Origin: an uncultured Draconibacterium sp.
GTDB lineage: Bacteria > Bacteroidota > Bacteroidia > Bacteroidales > Prolixibacteraceae
Assembly: GCF_963674925.1 (NCBI RefSeq)
Contig: NZ_OY771647.1
Coordinates: 759,501-823,500 of the forward strand
Direction of reading: 5' to 3'
Length of the DNA stretch: 64,000 nucleotides
Under the pieces are notes generated by a model that ran no database searches, was not told the origin of the DNA, and was given only the letters and a program-made list of their open reading frames with translations. Position numbers and translations under genes: made by a program. Shown here in pieces: positions 25,692 to 33,110 of the stretch (positions are counted from its first letter, which is position 1; the number at the start of each line of letters is the position of its first letter).

Positions 25692-26990
25692 ATGAGCAAA
25701 GATTTTTCGCCCACAAAATACATCCTGAAATCGTTTAAAACAGGCAAGGAGTTTAAAGATGAAGGCTGGATGCTGGATGCTCCGGGTGAGGCCGAACCAA
25801 CATTAATTCGTGCTATTTACGATAAAAAACAGATTGACGTAAAAGACGATTCGTGGGGCTTGTACAAATTTGCCGACTGGTTACCCATTGGCCGAATGCT
25901 TGAAGGTTCGTCGGCACCGGTAACGTACAAAAGCGAGGGGTTGGCAAAAGAACTGGGGCTTGAAAATCTTTGGATCACCTTTAGCGGCTACTGGCCCGAA
26001 AAAGGCACAAACATGAAAACAGCCTCGTTTAAAGAAACCGAAGCTTACTCGGTTTGCGGGCGTATGACCGAAGATATGAAACAAGTTCTGGTGGTTGCCT
26101 CCGCCGGAAATACATCGCGTGCGTTTGCCCGTGTTTGTTCTGAAAATAATATTCCATTATTAATCTGCGTTCCCGAAGATAATATCGGTGCACTTTGGTT
26201 TGACGCTCCGATTAACGACTGTGTAAAACTGATTTGCAGCAAATCAGGCAGCGATTATTTTGATGCTATTCACTTGTCGAACATCGTGGCCGGCATGGAA
26301 GGTTTTGTTGCTGAAGGAGGTGCAAAAAATGTTGCCCGCCGTGATGGAATGGCAACTACAATGCTTTCGGCAACTACAACCATTGGCGAAATTCCTGATT
26401 ATTATTTCCAGGCCATTGGTAGCGGAACAGGGGCAATTGCAGCCTGGGAAGCCAACCTGCGTTTAATCGAGGACGGACGATTCGGCAATAAAAAAATGAA
26501 ACTGATGGTTTCACAGAATACGCCATTTACGCCAATTCACGATGCATGGAAAGCTGATTCGCGCGCTATGCTGTCGTTGGATGATAACCTGGCCCGCGAG
26601 CAAGTGGAAGCAATTGTGGCCAAAGTTTTATCGAACCGTAAACCTCCGTACCCAATTGCAGGTGGATTGTATGATGCTATGAAAGACGCTGGTGGCGAAG
26701 TGCTACTGGCCTCGAATGAACATGCTGCCCATGCAGGGGAGTTGTTCCTGAAAACCGAAGGCAACGATATTCACCCGGCATCGGCCATTGCAACTGCTAC
26801 ATTAATTGAAGCAGTTAAAGACGGTACGGTTAAAAAAGATGACCTGATAATGCTGAATATTACCGGTGGTGGCGAAGAAAAATTCAAAGCCGAAAATGAG
26901 CTGTTCTACTTAAAACCTGAAATCGTTTTCGATATTAATCCAAACGAAGAAGAGGTAAAAGCAAAAGTGGAAAAGCTTTTTTCGAAATAA
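25692..26990 (+). CDS. Cysteate synthase-like PLP enzyme (threonine synthase fold)
   Basis: The 432-residue PLP protein belongs to the threonine synthase group: SSAPVTYKSEGLAKELGLENLWITFSGY, the PLP lysine region NMKTASFKETEA, VVASAGNTSRAFA, and the Gly-rich phosphate loop AIGSGTGAIAAWEA. The N-terminus (TKYILKSFKTGKEF) and the overall length fit cysteate synthase, which makes cysteate from phosphoserine and sulfite, rather than true threonine synthase. In Methanosarcina this feeds coenzyme M; in Bacteroidota cysteate is the head-group precursor of sulfonolipids (capnines). It is monocistronic between a strong promoter and a terminator. The capnine acyltransferase partner is not in the window. 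Confidence 0.82.
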   Translation: MSKDFSPTKYILKSFKTGKEFKDEGWMLDAPGEAEPTLIRAIYDKKQIDVKDDSWGLYKFADWLPIGRMLEGSSAPVTYKSEGLAKELGLENLWITFSGYWPEKGTNMKTASFKETEAYSVCGRMTEDMKQVLVVASAGNTSRAFARVCSENNIPLLICVPEDNIGALWFDAPINDCVKLICSKSGSDYFDAIHLSNIVAGMEGFVAEGGAKNVARRDGMATTMLSATTTIGEIPDYYFQAIGSGTGAIAAWEANLRLIEDGRFGNKKMKLMVSQNTPFTPIHDAWKADSRAMLSLDDNLAREQVEAIVAKVLSNRKPPYPIAGGLYDAMKDAGGEVLLASNEHAAHAGELFLKTEGNDIHPASAIATATLIEAVKDGTVKKDDLIMLNITGGGEEKFKAENELFYLKPEIVFDINPNEEEVKAKVEKLFSK

Positions 26991-27019
26991 ATCCAAAAAC
27001 ATAAACAAGCTATAAAAAC

Positions 27020-27051
27020 AAACCCGTATATGATCAGTATACGGGTTTTCT
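27020..27051 (+). terminator. Terminator after cysteate synthase
   Basis: An 11-bp perfect stem, AAACCCGTATA (27020-27030) with TATACGGGTTT (27038-27048), closes a 7-base loop and is followed by TTCTATTCTT. It lies 30 bases after the stop codon. Confidence 0.8.
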
Positions 27052-27412
27052 ATTCTTGTATGGAAATGGGATATATTAAAAATATCTCCCAAGAAATAGA
27101 CTCTGCGAACTAGCGAATTCTGACAATTTCATCAGCGATCGCTTTCATTTGAAAAGAAACAAAGTAAAAAATATTCTTTTTCCCAATTGGTAGAACTCAA
27201 GGTATATTTAACATTAACCTATGAGTCTTAACAAACACAATTATAGCTTAATAAGTTCAAGAAATGCCGGCAGGGACATATGATTGAATTTTGGTATTTG
27301 TAGTTACGTGCAAAAAAGTGACAACCTGCTATCCAACCAATAAAATACATACAAATACTCCCTGTCGACTTATCTGCACACTTCAATTAATGATTGATCC
27401 TGATTTTTGACC

Positions 27413-27446
27413 GTTTTGTTATAGGTTTTTTATTGTTTTGTTATAG
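27413..27446 (+). promoter_or_regulatory. Tandem direct repeat, candidate activator site
   Basis: GTTTTGTTATAG occurs at 27413-27424 and exactly again at 27435-27446, a 22-base period or two DNA turns. The second copy ends 20 bases before the -7 box, so it covers the -33 region. This is the geometry of a dimer activator binding next to RNA polymerase. Confidence 0.5.
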
Positions 27447-27466
27447 TAAGAAGTAGGTGCAAATTT

Positions 27467-27474
27467 TATATTTG
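27467..27474 (+). promoter_or_regulatory. -7 promoter box of the beta-galactosidase gene
   Basis: TATATTTG matches TAnnTTTG exactly, 37 bases before the ATG. No TTG lies at the usual upstream distance, which fits a promoter that depends on an activator at the adjacent repeats. Confidence 0.55.
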
Positions 27475-27511
27475 TCGTCACTTTAAGTAGAAAACATTTA
27501 ATTACACTACT

Positions 27512-30500
27512 ATGATAAGAAGAACTAATTTGACACTAACCTTATTTTCTATCGCGCTGGTTGCATTGGTTTCGTGTAACAATTACACCGACTACTCCAA
27601 TGTACCTTACGAAGAGCCGAGCCCAAAACCGTGGGAAGACCCGGGAATTTACCAGGTAAACAAAGCCGAGCCACACGCTCACTTTATCCCTTTTGCATCA
27701 GCAGAACAGGCTCGCACTGAAGACAAGTGGCAATCGCCACTTCTAAAATCACTAAACGGAACCTGGCAATTTCACCTGGCACAAAATCCGACGGAACGCC
27801 CGTTTTGGTTTTTTAAGAATGATTTTGACACCCGCGAATGGGAAGAAATTCAGGTACCGGCCAACTGGGAAGTTGTTGGTTTTGATTACCCGATTTATAC
27901 CAACGTAAAATACCCGCACGCTCAAACTCCTCCGCTAATTCAGAAAGATTACAACCCGGTGGGTTCGTACAAACGTACTTTCGAAGTTCCAGCCGAATGG
28001 GATGGCAGCGACATCATCGCACATTTTGGTGCGGTTTCGTCGAATATGAATCTTTGGGTGAACGAACAATACGTAGGTTACAGTGAAGACAGTAAAACAC
28101 CTGCCGAGTTTAACATTACCAAATATTTAGTTCCCGGAGAGAACACTATGGCCGTTGAGATTTTCCGCTGGAGCGATGCTTCGTATCTGGAAGACCAGGA
28201 TTTCTGGCGTTTAAGTGGAATCACCCGCGATGTTTACCTTGTAGCTCGCGGCCAACAGGCTATAAAAGATTTCCGCGTTGGCTCATCGCTTGATGATACT
28301 TATACAAATGGTTTGTTTTCGCTTGATATTGAACTGGCCAACAATGGTAATTTAACCGTTGAAGCTGTTCTTTCGGATAACGGAAAAGCTGTTAAAGAAT
28401 TCTCGGAAACTACCGACGGAACAGCAGTGAATTTTGAAGCTGAAATTCCAAACGTAAAACAGTGGTCGGCTGAAATTCCAAACCTTTACGAACTGGTAAT
28501 TACGCTGAAAAACGGAGAAGATATAGTTGAAGTTATTCGCCAGGATGTTGGATTCCGACGTATTGAGATTATCGATGCAACCCTTCGTGTGAACGGAAAA
28601 TACGTTTACATTAAAGGTGCCAACCTGCACGAACACAACGACAAAACCGGCCACGTTCAGGACAAAGAAACGATGTTGCTGGATATTAAAACCATGAAGG
28701 AAAACAACCTGAATGCTGTTCGAACATCGCACTATCCGCAACCGGAACTGTGGTACGAGCTGTGCAATAAATATGGTTTGTACATTGTTGACGAAGCAAA
28801 TATCGAATCGCACGGAATGGGTTACGGACCTGAATCGTTAGCCAAAAATGAAGCCTGGAAAGCGGCTCATTTGTACCGTACAAAAAATATGTTTGAGCGC
28901 GACAAAAACCAACCTTGTGTGGTCATCTGGAGTTTGGGTAACGAAGCCGGAAACGGCGTGAACTTTATGGCTACCTACGATTTCCTAAAATCGGTAGACA
29001 ACACGCGCCCTGTACAATATGAACAGGCACACGGCGGAGCAAACACCGATATCAACTGCCCGATGTATATGAGAATGGATGGCATGGAACGTTTTGCCAA
29101 AGAAAAAGCTGACAAGCCATTAATCCAGTGCGAATACGCGCACGCCATGGGAAACAGCGTTGGAAACCTGCAGGATTACTGGGACCTGATTGAAAAATAC
29201 GATGTATTGCAAGGTGGATTTATCTGGGACTGGGTTGACCAGGGCTTGTGGACCACCAACGACGCCGGAGAAGGATTCTGGGCTTACGGTGGCGACTTTG
29301 GCCCCGACACAGTTCCATCCGATGGCAACTTCTGTAACAATGGTTTGGTTGATCCCGACCGTGCGGTAAAACCACATTTATTGGAAGTTAAAAAAGTTTA
29401 CCAGCACATTGGTTTCGATGCGGTTGACCTGAAAAAAGGTATCATCTCGATTAAGAACAAATATGTATTTATGAATCTTTCGGCTTTCGACTTTGTTTGG
29501 GAAGTTACTGCCGACGGAAAAGTAGTTGACAGCGGCGACCTGGGGAGCATCGATTTAGCACCGGGTGAAAGCAAAAAAGTTACCATCGGTTTTAACGTAA
29601 AACCTGAAGCCGGTGTTGAATATTTCCTAAATGTACATGCAAAATTAAAAGAAGACTGGAGCCTTGTTAAAGCAGGTTGGATTTTGGCCGAAGAGCAGTT
29701 TAAAATTCCTTTCGTGGTACCAATGACGCTGGAATACAAAATTCCACAAATGCCGGATGTAAGTTTGGAAGAAACAGCTGAAACCGCAACCGTATCGGGC
29801 GAAGGATTTTCGGTAACTTTCGATAAGAAAGCCGGTATTATTTCAAGCCTCAAAAAAGGTGAAACTGAAATATTGATCAGCGGCCCGATTCCAAATTTCT
29901 GGCGTGCACCAATCGACAACGATTTTGGAAACAACCTGTACAAACGAAGCCGCGTTTGGCGGAAAGCAGGAGAAAACCGCGATGTTGCTGATGTTGCAGT
30001 AAAAGCGATAAATAACAACACCGTTGAGGTAGTTTTTAATTTTGATCTGGTAAACGAGGCGAAAGAAAAAATTGCTTCGTACAAATCGATTTACACCGTA
30101 TACGGAACAGGAGATATTGTGGTTGAGAACAACTTTAAAATGAACGACGACGATCTGCCGGAAATCGTTCGTATGGGAATGAACCTGGTAATGCCACGCA
30201 AATTCGACCAGATGAGCTGGTTTGGCCGCGGCCCGCAGGAATCGTACTGGGACAGAAAAACCGGTGCTTTTGTTGGCTTGTACAGTGGCAGTGTTGCCGA
30301 TCAGTATTGGGCATATCTTCGTCCTCAGGAAAACGGGAACAAAACCGATGTTCGCTGGGTGACCATCACCGACGAAGCCGGAAACGGCCTGTTGTTCGCG
30401 GGCATGCCATTGCTGGAAGTTAGTGCCCACCACAACATTATGGAAGACTTCGAGAGTGTTGAGCGCACCGATGGCCGCCAGGTAGAAGGCGTTGAGGTGA

Positions 30501-30709
30501 TTAACCGCCACATTAACGATGTAAAACCACGCGACCTGACTTCGGTTAATATCGATTACAAACAAATGGGTGTTGGTGGCGACGACAGCTGGGGTGCCTG
30601 GACGCATGACGAGTACCGACTAACAGAAAAAGAATACAGTTACGCATTTAAAATGAGTTTCATTTCGCCCGAAGAAGATCCGGCGAAAAAAGCGAAAACT
30701 AAATTCTAG
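27512..30709 (+). CDS. Beta-galactosidase, GH2 (LacZ-type), lipoprotein
   Basis: The five-domain LacZ architecture is complete in 1065 residues: sugar-binding domain (W-x-V-P-x-N-W at IQVPANWEVVGFDYPIY), Ig-like domain, TIM barrel, a second beta domain, and the small-chain domain with MSWFGRGPQESYWDRKTGAFVG. The acid/base Glu lies in VIWSLGNEAGNG and the nucleophile Glu in IQCEYAHAMGNS. The N-terminus is a lipoprotein signal with the Cys in LVSCNN (residue 22), so it should face the periplasm or the outer membrane surface. It has its own promoter, a tandem repeat operator and a terminator, and no SusC/D pair is adjacent. Confidence 0.95.
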   Translation: MIRRTNLTLTLFSIALVALVSCNNYTDYSNVPYEEPSPKPWEDPGIYQVNKAEPHAHFIPFASAEQARTEDKWQSPLLKSLNGTWQFHLAQNPTERPFWFFKNDFDTREWEEIQVPANWEVVGFDYPIYTNVKYPHAQTPPLIQKDYNPVGSYKRTFEVPAEWDGSDIIAHFGAVSSNMNLWVNEQYVGYSEDSKTPAEFNITKYLVPGENTMAVEIFRWSDASYLEDQDFWRLSGITRDVYLVARGQQAIKDFRVGSSLDDTYTNGLFSLDIELANNGNLTVEAVLSDNGKAVKEFSETTDGTAVNFEAEIPNVKQWSAEIPNLYELVITLKNGEDIVEVIRQDVGFRRIEIIDATLRVNGKYVYIKGANLHEHNDKTGHVQDKETMLLDIKTMKENNLNAVRTSHYPQPELWYELCNKYGLYIVDEANIESHGMGYGPESLAKNEAWKAAHLYRTKNMFERDKNQPCVVIWSLGNEAGNGVNFMATYDFLKSVDNTRPVQYEQAHGGANTDINCPMYMRMDGMERFAKEKADKPLIQCEYAHAMGNSVGNLQDYWDLIEKYDVLQGGFIWDWVDQGLWTTNDAGEGFWAYGGDFGPDTVPSDGNFCNNGLVDPDRAVKPHLLEVKKVYQHIGFDAVDLKKGIISIKNKYVFMNLSAFDFVWEVTADGKVVDSGDLGSIDLAPGESKKVTIGFNVKPEAGVEYFLNVHAKLKEDWSLVKAGWILAEEQFKIPFVVPMTLEYKIPQMPDVSLEETAETATVSGEGFSVTFDKKAGIISSLKKGETEILISGPIPNFWRAPIDNDFGNNLYKRSRVWRKAGENRDVADVAVKAINNNTVEVVFNFDLVNEAKEKIASYKSIYTVYGTGDIVVENNFKMNDDDLPEIVRMGMNLVMPRKFDQMSWFGRGPQESYWDRKTGAFVGLYSGSVADQYWAYLRPQENGNKTDVRWVTITDEAGNGLLFAGMPLLEVSAHHNIMEDFESVERTDGRQVEGVEVINRHINDVKPRDLTSVNIDYKQMGVGGDDSWGAWTHDEYRLTEKEYSYAFKMSFISPEEDPAKKAKTKF

Positions 30710-30732
30710 AAAAGTATTGTTTTACTATGATA

Positions 30733-30773
30733 AAAGGCGCAGCGACAAAATGGTCGTTGCGCCTTTCTTTTTT
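30733..30773 (+). terminator. Terminator of the GH2 gene
   Basis: A 14-bp stem, AAAGGCGCAGCGAC (30733-30746) with GTCGTTGCGCCTTT (30753-30766) and one G-T pair, has a 6-base loop and is followed by CTTTTTTT. Confidence 0.9.
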
Positions 30774-30830
30774 AAAGTCCGCGATGCTGTAAAAAATCAT
30801 TTCCAAAATCCCTTTTTTAAACAAATCCAA

Positions 30831-30838
30831 TACCTTTG
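30831..30838 (+). promoter_or_regulatory. -7 promoter box before the lycopene cyclase gene
   Basis: TACCTTTG is an exact -7 match, 16 bases upstream of the ATG at 30855. It lies inside the longer open frame that begins at 30717 and so supports the later start. Confidence 0.5.
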
Positions 30839-30854
30839 CTCAAAATTCAGAAAA

Positions 30855-31544
30855 ATGGAGATTCAAAAACTATCGTACCTGCTGCTTTTACTGATATACC
30901 TGGTAATTCCGGTGGCGCTCAGCTTTCAGAAAAAGGTGCGGTTTGTTTTCAGACTAAGAAACATTTTACCTGCCGTTATTTTTGCCGGAGCCATATTTAT
31001 TATGTGGGATCTCCGGTTTACCCAAATGAGAATCTGGACTTTTAATCCCGATTATCTTTCCGGAATTGAACTGCTTCGGTTACCAATTGAGGAGTGGCTG
31101 GCATTTTTAATTATTCCGTTGTCATCCATTTATATTTACGAGTGGCTGAAAATTCGTTTCGAGGATTTTGAAAAGCCCAATGTTTTTGTGATTATCAGCC
31201 TTGTGCTTTTACTTGTTACAGGAGTTTTAGCCTATGTTTTCCGTACCCGGATGTTTAGCTTCTTTACTTTCTTCCTGTCGGCAATTTACCTGGGCTACAC
31301 CATTTTTCGTAACCGTTTCAGAAAATATTACACTAAATTTTACCTGGCGCTGGCCATCTCATTAATACCTTTTCTAATTGTCTCGGCAATTTTAAATTCG
31401 CTTCCGGCAATCGTTTACGATTCGGCCCATACTATGGGATTAGCTATTTTTGGCATTCCTGTTGAAAAGATCGGGTACTTGTTTTTACTGTTACTCATTA
31501 ACGTAACAATCTACGAATATCTGAGCAACCGAAAACAACAATAA
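30855..31544 (+). CDS. Lycopene cyclase-domain membrane protein
   Basis: The 229-residue protein has six to seven hydrophobic helices and two copies of the CrtYc/d-type motif: WTFNPDYLSGIELLRLPIEEWLAF...IYIYEWL (residues 60-100) and AHTMGLAIFGIPVEKIGYLF...TIYEYL (about 190-225). In the heterodimeric and fused lycopene cyclases the P-x-E-E motifs are essential, and both halves in one chain match the fused form of Bacteroidota. It would turn lycopene into beta-carotene. No crtB, crtI or crtZ is near; instead kdtA follows 11 bases later. The frame opens at 30717, inside the GH2 terminator, so the start is taken at 30855. Confidence 0.82.
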   Translation: MEIQKLSYLLLLLIYLVIPVALSFQKKVRFVFRLRNILPAVIFAGAIFIMWDLRFTQMRIWTFNPDYLSGIELLRLPIEEWLAFLIIPLSSIYIYEWLKIRFEDFEKPNVFVIISLVLLLVTGVLAYVFRTRMFSFFTFFLSAIYLGYTIFRNRFRKYYTKFYLALAISLIPFLIVSAILNSLPAIVYDSAHTMGLAIFGIPVEKIGYLFLLLLINVTIYEYLSNRKQQ

Positions 31545-31555
31545 TTCAGAAATCA

Positions 31556-32794
31556 ATGAGCTTACTATACAACCTTGGGATTTTGTTTTACGGCCTTTTT
31601 ATCCGTATTGCGGCCTTGTTCAACGAAAAGGCAAAACTGTTTGTTGCCGGACGCAAAAACTGGAAAAAGAAGCTCAAATCGGCTGTCGATAAAAATACCT
31701 CGTACATTTGGTTTCATTGTGCATCGCTGGGCGAGTTTGAGCAAGGCCGGCCAGTTTTAGAGGAAATAAAAAAACAATTTCCGCAATACAAGGTCGTACT
31801 CACTTTCTTTTCGCCATCGGGATACGAGATTCGGAAAAACTACGAAGGCGCTGATATTGTGGCATATTTACCCATGGACACCAAAAAGAATGCGGAGGAG
31901 TTTATCCGTGTAATTCGCCCCGAAAAAGTATTCTTTGTGAAATACGAATTCTGGTACAACTACATTACCGAACTCAAACGTCAGCAAATTCCGCTATATA
32001 TTATCTCAGCCATTTTTCGCGAGAACCAGCAGTTTTTTAAATCAACGCCCTGGGGAAAATGGTACCGGAACATGCTGCACAACTTCGAACATATTTTTAT
32101 ACAGAACGACACTTCGGCCCAATTGCTTGAACAGGCCGGCATCAAACATTATACTGTTTCGGGCGATACCCGTTTCGATCGGGTGGCCGAAATTGCCCGT
32201 GGTGCAAAAAAGTTCGAAATTGTGGAAAAATTCAAAGGCAAAAATGTAACCCTGATTGCCGGAAGTACCTGGAAGCCCGATGAAGAGCTGCTTGCAGCGT
32301 TTATTAACAATAGCAGCGATGTAAAGTTTATAATTGCTCCACACGAGGTTGCACCCGCAAATATCAACAGAATTCAGGAATTGTTAAAAAAACCGGCCAT
32401 TTGTTTCAGCAAAGCCGATATTTCAGACATAGACAGCTACGATGTGTTAATAATTGATTCCATCGGCATTTTATCGTCGTTGTATCAGTACGGAAATATA
32501 GCGTACATAGGCGGTGGCTTTGGTGTTGGCATTCATAACATTCTGGAGGCAGCTACTTTTAAATTGCCAATTTTGTTTGGACCAAACTATTTAAAATTTA
32601 AAGAAGCCGTTGACCTGGTAAACGAAAAAGGGGCCTTCCCTATCCAAAATTTTACAGAATTGGAAGCCACGCTGAGTAAGCTTTTGAATGACAATAACAA
32701 CCTGAAAAACGCCTCTGAAATCTGCAAAAAATATGTAGAAAAAAATGTGGGCTCAACAACACTTATCATAAATAAAGTTTTTAACAAAAAGTGA
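31556..32794 (+). CDS. kdtA: 3-deoxy-D-manno-octulosonic acid transferase
   Basis: KdtA/WaaA adds Kdo to lipid A precursor at the inner membrane. The 412-residue protein has a short N-terminal hydrophobic anchor, then WFHCASLGEFEQGRPVLEEI, in which the catalytic Glu lies in GEFEQ. It continues with LTFFSPSGYEIRK, VKYEFWYNYI, the CMP-Kdo domain segment LIAGSTWKPDEE, and AYIGGGFGVGIHNILEAATFKLPILFGPNY. Length and motifs are complete. It is co-directional with the lycopene cyclase gene and ends before a 316-base gap. Confidence 0.95.
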   Translation: MSLLYNLGILFYGLFIRIAALFNEKAKLFVAGRKNWKKKLKSAVDKNTSYIWFHCASLGEFEQGRPVLEEIKKQFPQYKVVLTFFSPSGYEIRKNYEGADIVAYLPMDTKKNAEEFIRVIRPEKVFFVKYEFWYNYITELKRQQIPLYIISAIFRENQQFFKSTPWGKWYRNMLHNFEHIFIQNDTSAQLLEQAGIKHYTVSGDTRFDRVAEIARGAKKFEIVEKFKGKNVTLIAGSTWKPDEELLAAFINNSSDVKFIIAPHEVAPANINRIQELLKKPAICFSKADISDIDSYDVLIIDSIGILSSLYQYGNIAYIGGGFGVGIHNILEAATFKLPILFGPNYLKFKEAVDLVNEKGAFPIQNFTELEATLSKLLNDNNNLKNASEICKKYVEKNVGSTTLIINKVFNKK

Positions 32795-33110
32795 AAAACT
32801 GCACGCTTTTTGTTAGCAAATTATTCTTCGAAAAATTGAATTTTTACAAGTAATATTCTGTTAACAAAAATCTTCATCAGCTAATAATAATTTTCAGTTT
32901 TGGTAAACTTTTTTTAACTATCAAATATGTAACTCCCTGTTATTCTAACACATAACAAATTGAAGTTGATAACTTTTACTTAATTAACTCTCAAAATAAT
33001 TCCAAATATTTGATTTCTGTTCTATATTGCATTACACAATTTGTTGTGATTGAAATCGAAAAAAATCGAATATACATTCTTATAACTTTTAATACACTTA
33101 CAGGAAAAAA
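32795..33110. other. Intergenic region before nrdJ, 316 bases
   Basis: AT-rich leader without an open frame. It contains one NrdR-box-like palindrome (33034-33049) and ends with CAGGAAAAAA before the ATG. I looked for a cobalamin riboswitch because nrdJ uses B12 and found no convincing B12-box or pairing pattern. Confidence 0.5.
33034..33049. promoter_or_regulatory. Candidate NrdR box
   Basis: ACACAATTTGTTGTGA agrees with the 16-base NrdR box (ACACwATATwTwGTGT) at 13 of 16 positions, 61 bases before nrdJ. NrdR normally binds two such boxes a whole number of helical turns apart, and I could not see a good second one. Confidence 0.4.

Larger units (their letters stand above)
26991..27511. other. 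Intergenic region, 521 bases, no gene
   Basis: It holds the cysteate synthase terminator at its left end and the tandem direct repeat and promoter of the beta-galactosidase at its right end. No open frame of any credible family and no RNA gene is seen between them. Confidence 0.6.

Noticed and set aside
32795..33110. Cobalamin riboswitch before nrdJ
   Set aside because: I searched by eye for a B12 box and the usual paired elements and did not see them in this AT-rich leader.
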